Origin: Nonomuraea sp. PA05
Lineage (GTDB): Bacteria; Actinomycetota; Actinomycetes; Streptosporangiales; Streptosporangiaceae
DNA: 47,073 bases
Direction of reading: 5' to 3'
NCBI RefSeq assembly: GCF_008086045.1
Contig: NZ_VSEY01000071.1
Span: 1 to 47,073, forward strand
Below are positions 45,848-47,073 of this stretch, one piece after another. The notes below the pieces were generated by a model, which did no database searches, was not told the DNA's origin, and saw nothing but the letters and a program-made list of their open reading frames with translations. Each line of letters begins with the position of its first letter. The stretch's first letter is position 1. The position numbers and the translations under genes are program-made.

Positions 45848-46880
45848 GCTTCCCGGCCGTCAGCCGATCGGCCGGCGACAACCTGGCGTGCGTCTCCCGG
45901 GCCCTCTCCGCCGCCAGATCGCCCGCGTAGTGGTCGACCATCTCCCGCGTCTTCCAGCCCAAGATGGATTGGACGTCGGAGTCGGAGGCGCCCGCCGCCA
46001 GGAGTTCGTGGGCGGCCGTCCCCCGGTACCGGTGCGGGTGCACCCTCCCCTGAATCCCGGCCAGGTCGCCGCGCCGCACCAGCATGTCTCGGAGGCCCTC
46101 AGGGCTCATGTGGGAGGTGTTGCGGCCTTGGATGCCCAACCAGAGCCACGGCGACGCCTGCGCCTTGCTGTGGGCGCTCCTGGCCCGCAGGTAGCGGTCG
46201 ACGGCTTGGGCGGCGGCCCGGCCGAGCGGCAGCCAGTGCTCATCGCCGCCCTTCAGGGTGATGCGCAGCCGCCGGCCCTTCAGGTCGACGTCGTGGCTGT
46301 CGGGCTGGTGCGGCGTGTAGCGGACGTTCATCAGCCCGGACGCGCGGGGGCCGGCGTCGTACAGGATCGTCATCAACGCCTTGTCGCGGCGGTCCTCGAA
46401 CGAGTTGGAGGCGGCGGTGGCGAGGAGGCGCCGCTGCTCGGCCTCGGTGATGTAGGCGCGCACCTTGGCCGGCACCTGCGGCCGGTCGGCTTTGAGCACC
46501 GGCGACGGCGCGGTGCGCTCGGCGATCTCCGGCGAGCACAGCCAGTTCCACCACACCCGCAGGTTGCGGAAGCACACGTCGGCCGACGCCGGCGACGTCC
46601 TGTGCCGCTCGTAGACGAGAAATGCGCGGACATGCTCCGGCTGGACGCCTTCCGCGTCACACGGCAAGGAATTGTCGTTCAGGTAGGTGATGAACATGGC
46701 GGCCACGTCCATGTAGGACCTGATGGTTTTGTCCGCCTTGTTCGACGACTCCAGCGCCAGGAGCCACGATTCCCGGCACTGTTCGAGGTGGGCTCCGCGC
46801 GGTACCGGTATGGCTCTGCTGGCGGTGCTTGTTCGTCGTTTGCGGGGGCGGTCGCGGTTGAATTCGACGACGTTGGACAC
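45843..46880 (-). CDS. int: Tyrosine-family phage integrase
   Basis: 345 residues from GTG 46880, chosen for GAGGT upstream and because the longer frame would include the operator array. The N-terminal SAM-like domain (ALESSNKADKTIRSYMDVAAMFITYL) precedes the catalytic domain with R179 (GPRASG), a lysine in ITLKGG, H283 and R286 (HRYR), W309 (LGW) and nucleophile Y318 (DHYAG). All catalytic residues of an active recombinase are present. It should join attP to the tRNA-Arg attB. The four-unit decamer array 52-91 bp upstream implies control by the immunity repressor. Confidence 0.93.
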   Translation of the reverse strand: MSNVVEFNRDRPRKRRTSTASRAIPVPRGAHLEQCRESWLLALESSNKADKTIRSYMDVAAMFITYLNDNSLPCDAEGVQPEHVRAFLVYERHRTSPASADVCFRNLRVWWNWLCSPEIAERTAPSPVLKADRPQVPAKVRAYITEAEQRRLLATAASNSFEDRRDKALMTILYDAGPRASGLMNVRYTPHQPDSHDVDLKGRRLRITLKGGDEHWLPLGRAAAQAVDRYLRARSAHSKAQASPWLWLGIQGRNTSHMSPEGLRDMLVRRGDLAGIQGRVHPHRYRGTAAHELLAAGASDSDVQSILGWKTREMVDHYAGDLAAERARETHARLSPADRLTAGKP

Positions 46881-46931
46881 GAGCGTCAGACCTCTCGGCT
46901 CGGAAGCTGCGGCGCCCGCTCGAAGAAAGTG

Positions 46932-46971
46932 CCGCGCCGTCGTGTGCCATTGTGCGTCGTCTTGCGCCGTG
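46932..46971. promoter_or_regulatory. Four-unit decamer operator array upstream of integrase
   Basis: On the leftward strand the units read cacGGCGCAA, gacGACGCAC, aatGGCACAC and gacGGCGCGG at 10-bp phase, the same family as the arrays at 34342, 39450 and 43892. The third and fourth units are degenerate, suggesting weaker binding. Position fits the integrase promoter. Confidence 0.7.
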
Positions 46972-47006
46972 CCGCAACCGGCGACCGTGCGATCAGACGG
47001 GTAATA

Positions 47007-47018
47007 AGCACCGTACGA
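47007..47018 (+). repeat. Right-end copy of the arm-type repeat (AGCACCGTACGA)
   Basis: 11 of 12 bases match the direct repeats at 52-63 and 90-101, in the same orientation. It lies between the integrase promoter and the right end, where attR should follow outside the window. It supports the view that both window ends belong to the same integrated element. Confidence 0.5.
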
Positions 47019-47073
47019 CTCTGGTAGTCTTCTACGTGTCGCCGGGACCGGCAGGTCAGGCGGCACATGGTAG

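Noticed and set aside
34342..46971. Reading the decamer arrays as a CRISPR array
   Set aside because: Units are 10 bp without spacers, in groups of four at separate promoters; no cas genes. The Cas4-like nuclease alone does not imply CRISPR.

Overview
The window reads as one integrated temperate siphophage (prophage) of a GC-rich actinobacterium. GTG and TTG starts are common, genes overlap by ATGA/GTGA/TGATG, and the structural genes are of actinophage type. I cannot name the host genus. The left edge is the 5' half of a tRNA-Arg(ACG) gene, the likely attachment site; a tyrosine integrase lies at the right edge. A 12-bp direct repeat next to the tRNA half (52-63, 90-101) recurs with one mismatch between the integrase and the right end (47007-47018). 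This suggests that everything between, including the unusual left module, is one element. attR itself is not in the window.

Layout. (1) 1-6.2 kb: tRNA half, two short GntR regulators, and a rightward operon ending in a DUF2637-like membrane protein and an FtsK/TraB-type DNA translocase. Directly downstream lie five direct copies of GTGGCACCC plus one inverted copy. This resembles the transfer module (translocase plus clt/TRS repeats) of Streptomyces conjugative plasmids and AICEs, not a normal phage module. (2) 6.2-9.0 kb, leftward: lipoprotein cargo gene, holin-like protein, secreted protein, amidase endolysin, second small membrane protein. (3) 9.0-29.5 kb, leftward: virion genes read from right to left as terminase small and large subunits, portal, MuF protein, scaffold, major capsid, head-tail connectors, tail tube, frameshifted tail chaperones, tape measure, Dit-like and Tal-like minor tail proteins. 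The MuF protein carries a C-terminal PI3/PI4-kinase-like domain. (4) 29.6-43.9 kb, leftward: zinc proteins, primase-helicase, candidate ssDNA-binding protein, Cas4-like nuclease, Lsr2-like protein, UvrD-like helicase, full-length sliding clamp, PD-(D/E)XK nuclease and many small genes, two of them excisionase-like HTH proteins. (5) 43.9-47.1 kb: a divergent repressor gene, a membrane coiled-coil protein, an 800-bp gene-poor stretch and the integrase.

Regulation. Phase-locked arrays of a 10-bp unit (consensus gacGRYRCAW) sit upstream of the early operon (43.9 kb), the helicase operon (39.45 kb), the ssDNA-binding-like gene (34.35 kb) and the integrase (46.95 kb), and a shorter copy overlaps the repressor start (44.02 kb). 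This looks like a single immunity regulon. The left module has its own operators: 10-bp-spaced heptamers beside each GntR gene. A roughly 200-bp palindromic block occurs twice, upstream of the single-strand zinc gene next to the primase (30.7-30.9 kb) and at the 3' end of the integrase (45.65-45.85 kb); it is a candidate origin or control site.

The strongest leads are the combination of virion genes with a plasmid-type transfer module, and the capsid-associated MuF-kinase fusion, a candidate effector delivered with the genome. All functions are inferred from motifs read by eye; no database search was possible.
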